Source of the DNA: Sipunculus nudus
Taxonomy: Eukaryota > Annelida > Sipuncula > Golfingiida > Sipunculidae
Length of the DNA: 64,000 bases
Direction: 5' to 3'
Assembly (NCBI GenBank): GCA_026874595.1
Contig: JAPPUL010000073.1
Coordinates: 1,325,973 to 1,389,972, forward strand
Below, piece after piece: positions 63,445-64,000 of this stretch. The position numbers and the translations under genes were made by a program. The notes below the pieces were generated by a model. It was not told the origin of the DNA. It ran no database searches and saw only the letters and a list, made by a program, of their open reading frames with translations. Position 1 is the first letter of the stretch, and each line of letters opens with the position of its first letter.

Positions 63445-64000
63445 TTGAAAAGTAGATGTTGTAGAATATTGATGTTGGATGATGTGTTAGCTGCACACAT
63501 AAAAATGAAAGAGACATTAAAAAAGTACGTAAATCTTGGTCTTGTTGAGTTCCTATCGTTTTATAAATATGATAAGATCCTAGAGTATGTCCTAGAGACA
63601 ATAGTTGAGGATAAGCGAGGGAGAGCAGATTTAGTTATAGTGAGCAAGAGATTTTATAATCAAGAGATATGCGACAAGCTATATGGTTTTGGGTATGAGT
63701 TTGTGGGGAGGTATTTGGGGAAGATGGTAGTGAGTGTGCGCCGTGCCCGAGATTATGCAAAGAGTTATGGTCTTAGTTGGGAGTTAGAAAGTGTGGCAAC
63801 AGAGGGAGGAGTAAACTTGAGGGAGGCGGATGTATATTTTGGGAGTCATGAATTTATTGATATAGATTTTCTTGAATTAGTTTTATCGTTTTCAGAATAT
63901 AAGGATTTGGATGGAATAGGGGAAGGAGTTGGAAAAGAAGGAGTTGGAAAAGAAGGAGTTGGAAAAGAAGGAGTTGGAAAAGAAGGTGTTGAAGAAGGTG
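63445..64000 (+). CDS. Hypothetical protein, C-terminus beyond the right edge
   Basis: An open frame of 185 codons runs off the window. I prefer the TTG at 63445, which has GGAGG nine bases upstream; an ATG at 63415 is in frame too. The first 90 residues (RILMLDDVLAAHIKM, ADLVIVSKRFY) vaguely recall a degenerate receiver fold. Then comes an unknown middle and, from 63919, a run of GKEGV repeats. No known family is recognised. Confidence 0.6.
   Translation, partial: MKSRCCRILMLDDVLAAHIKMKETLKKYVNLGLVEFLSFYKYDKILEYVLETIVEDKRGRADLVIVSKRFYNQEICDKLYGFGYEFVGRYLGKMVVSVRRARDYAKSYGLSWELESVATEGGVNLREADVYFGSHEFIDIDFLELVLSFSEYKDLDGIGEGVGKEGVGKEGVGKEGVGKEGVEEG
63919..64000. repeat. In-frame 15-bp repeat at the right edge
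   Basis: About five copies of ggagttggaaaagaa code for GVGKE units in the partial protein. The array continues to or past the end of the window. Confidence 0.85.

Noticed and set aside
63332-63601. 89-codon frame on the minus strand
   Set aside because: It mirrors the plus-strand partial gene, which has a better start signal and longer open frame.

Overview
This window is AT-rich (roughly one-third G+C by eye) and comes from a Gram-negative-type bacterium. The indications are a predicted lipoprotein, exported proteins, TRAP transporters, a cytochrome c maturation system II (ResB/CcsA), an Rnf subunit, a chemoreceptor and a NeuB-type sugar synthase. No rRNA or tRNA was found and the phylum cannot be fixed from sequence alone. 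The chemoreceptor and two long helical proteins of about 630 residues recall spirochaetes. The pheA-aroF-tyrA-rpsA order and the ccs-hemA cluster also recall Deferribacteres and deltaproteobacteria. Starts are often TTG or GTG.

Layout. 1-4.9 kb: an edge-truncated exported protein, an ABC exporter, a CPBP membrane protease and a receiver-PilZ protein broken at a G6 tract. 5-11.6 kb: an aromatic amino acid operon (pheA, aroF, tyrA) behind a perfect consensus promoter, then ribosomal protein S1 and a TPR membrane protein. 11.7-18.9 kb: short alternating units, namely a DUF4328 protein, a GC-richer SDR beside hisD, a surface-type repeat protein, a STAS protein, ispH with a 2Fe-2S ferredoxin, peroxiredoxin and ribH. 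19-25 kb: the resB-ccsA-hemA-dapB cluster, with resB split at an A8 tract. 25-38.2 kb: a long helical protein, neuB, a sugar epimerase, tsaD, rnfC, ferredoxins, a thiamine-binding-type protein, a glycosyltransferase, pcrA and an acuI-like reductase. 38.4-41.2 kb: a chemoreceptor followed by a 0.8 kb non-coding block of minisatellites. 41.2-49.3 kb: a self-contained catabolic island with a TRAP transporter, SCP-x-type thiolase, acyl-CoA ligase, SDR, a divergent GntR/FadR regulator with a visible operator, and a decayed second SDR. 49.5-64 kb: a membrane protein, DsrE, radical SAM, amidase, FetAB (fetB broken), several exported unknowns, a MerR regulator, a second long helical protein, a lipoprotein, homoserine dehydrogenase with two decayed copies of its own 3' end, and an edge-truncated protein.

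Two themes run through the window. First, tandem repeats with short units occur in many intergenic gaps and inside several genes. Intergenic units are often 13 bp, whereas units inside reading frames are 12 or 15 bp, so they keep frame. Second, at least three otherwise good genes are interrupted by apparent one-base indels, two of them at clear homopolymers. This points to slippage-driven variation, ongoing gene decay or residual sequencing error. I did not find a clearly new defence or secretion system. The most interesting material is the repeat and slippage pattern, the regulated TRAP/CoA island, and the two long proteins of unknown function.
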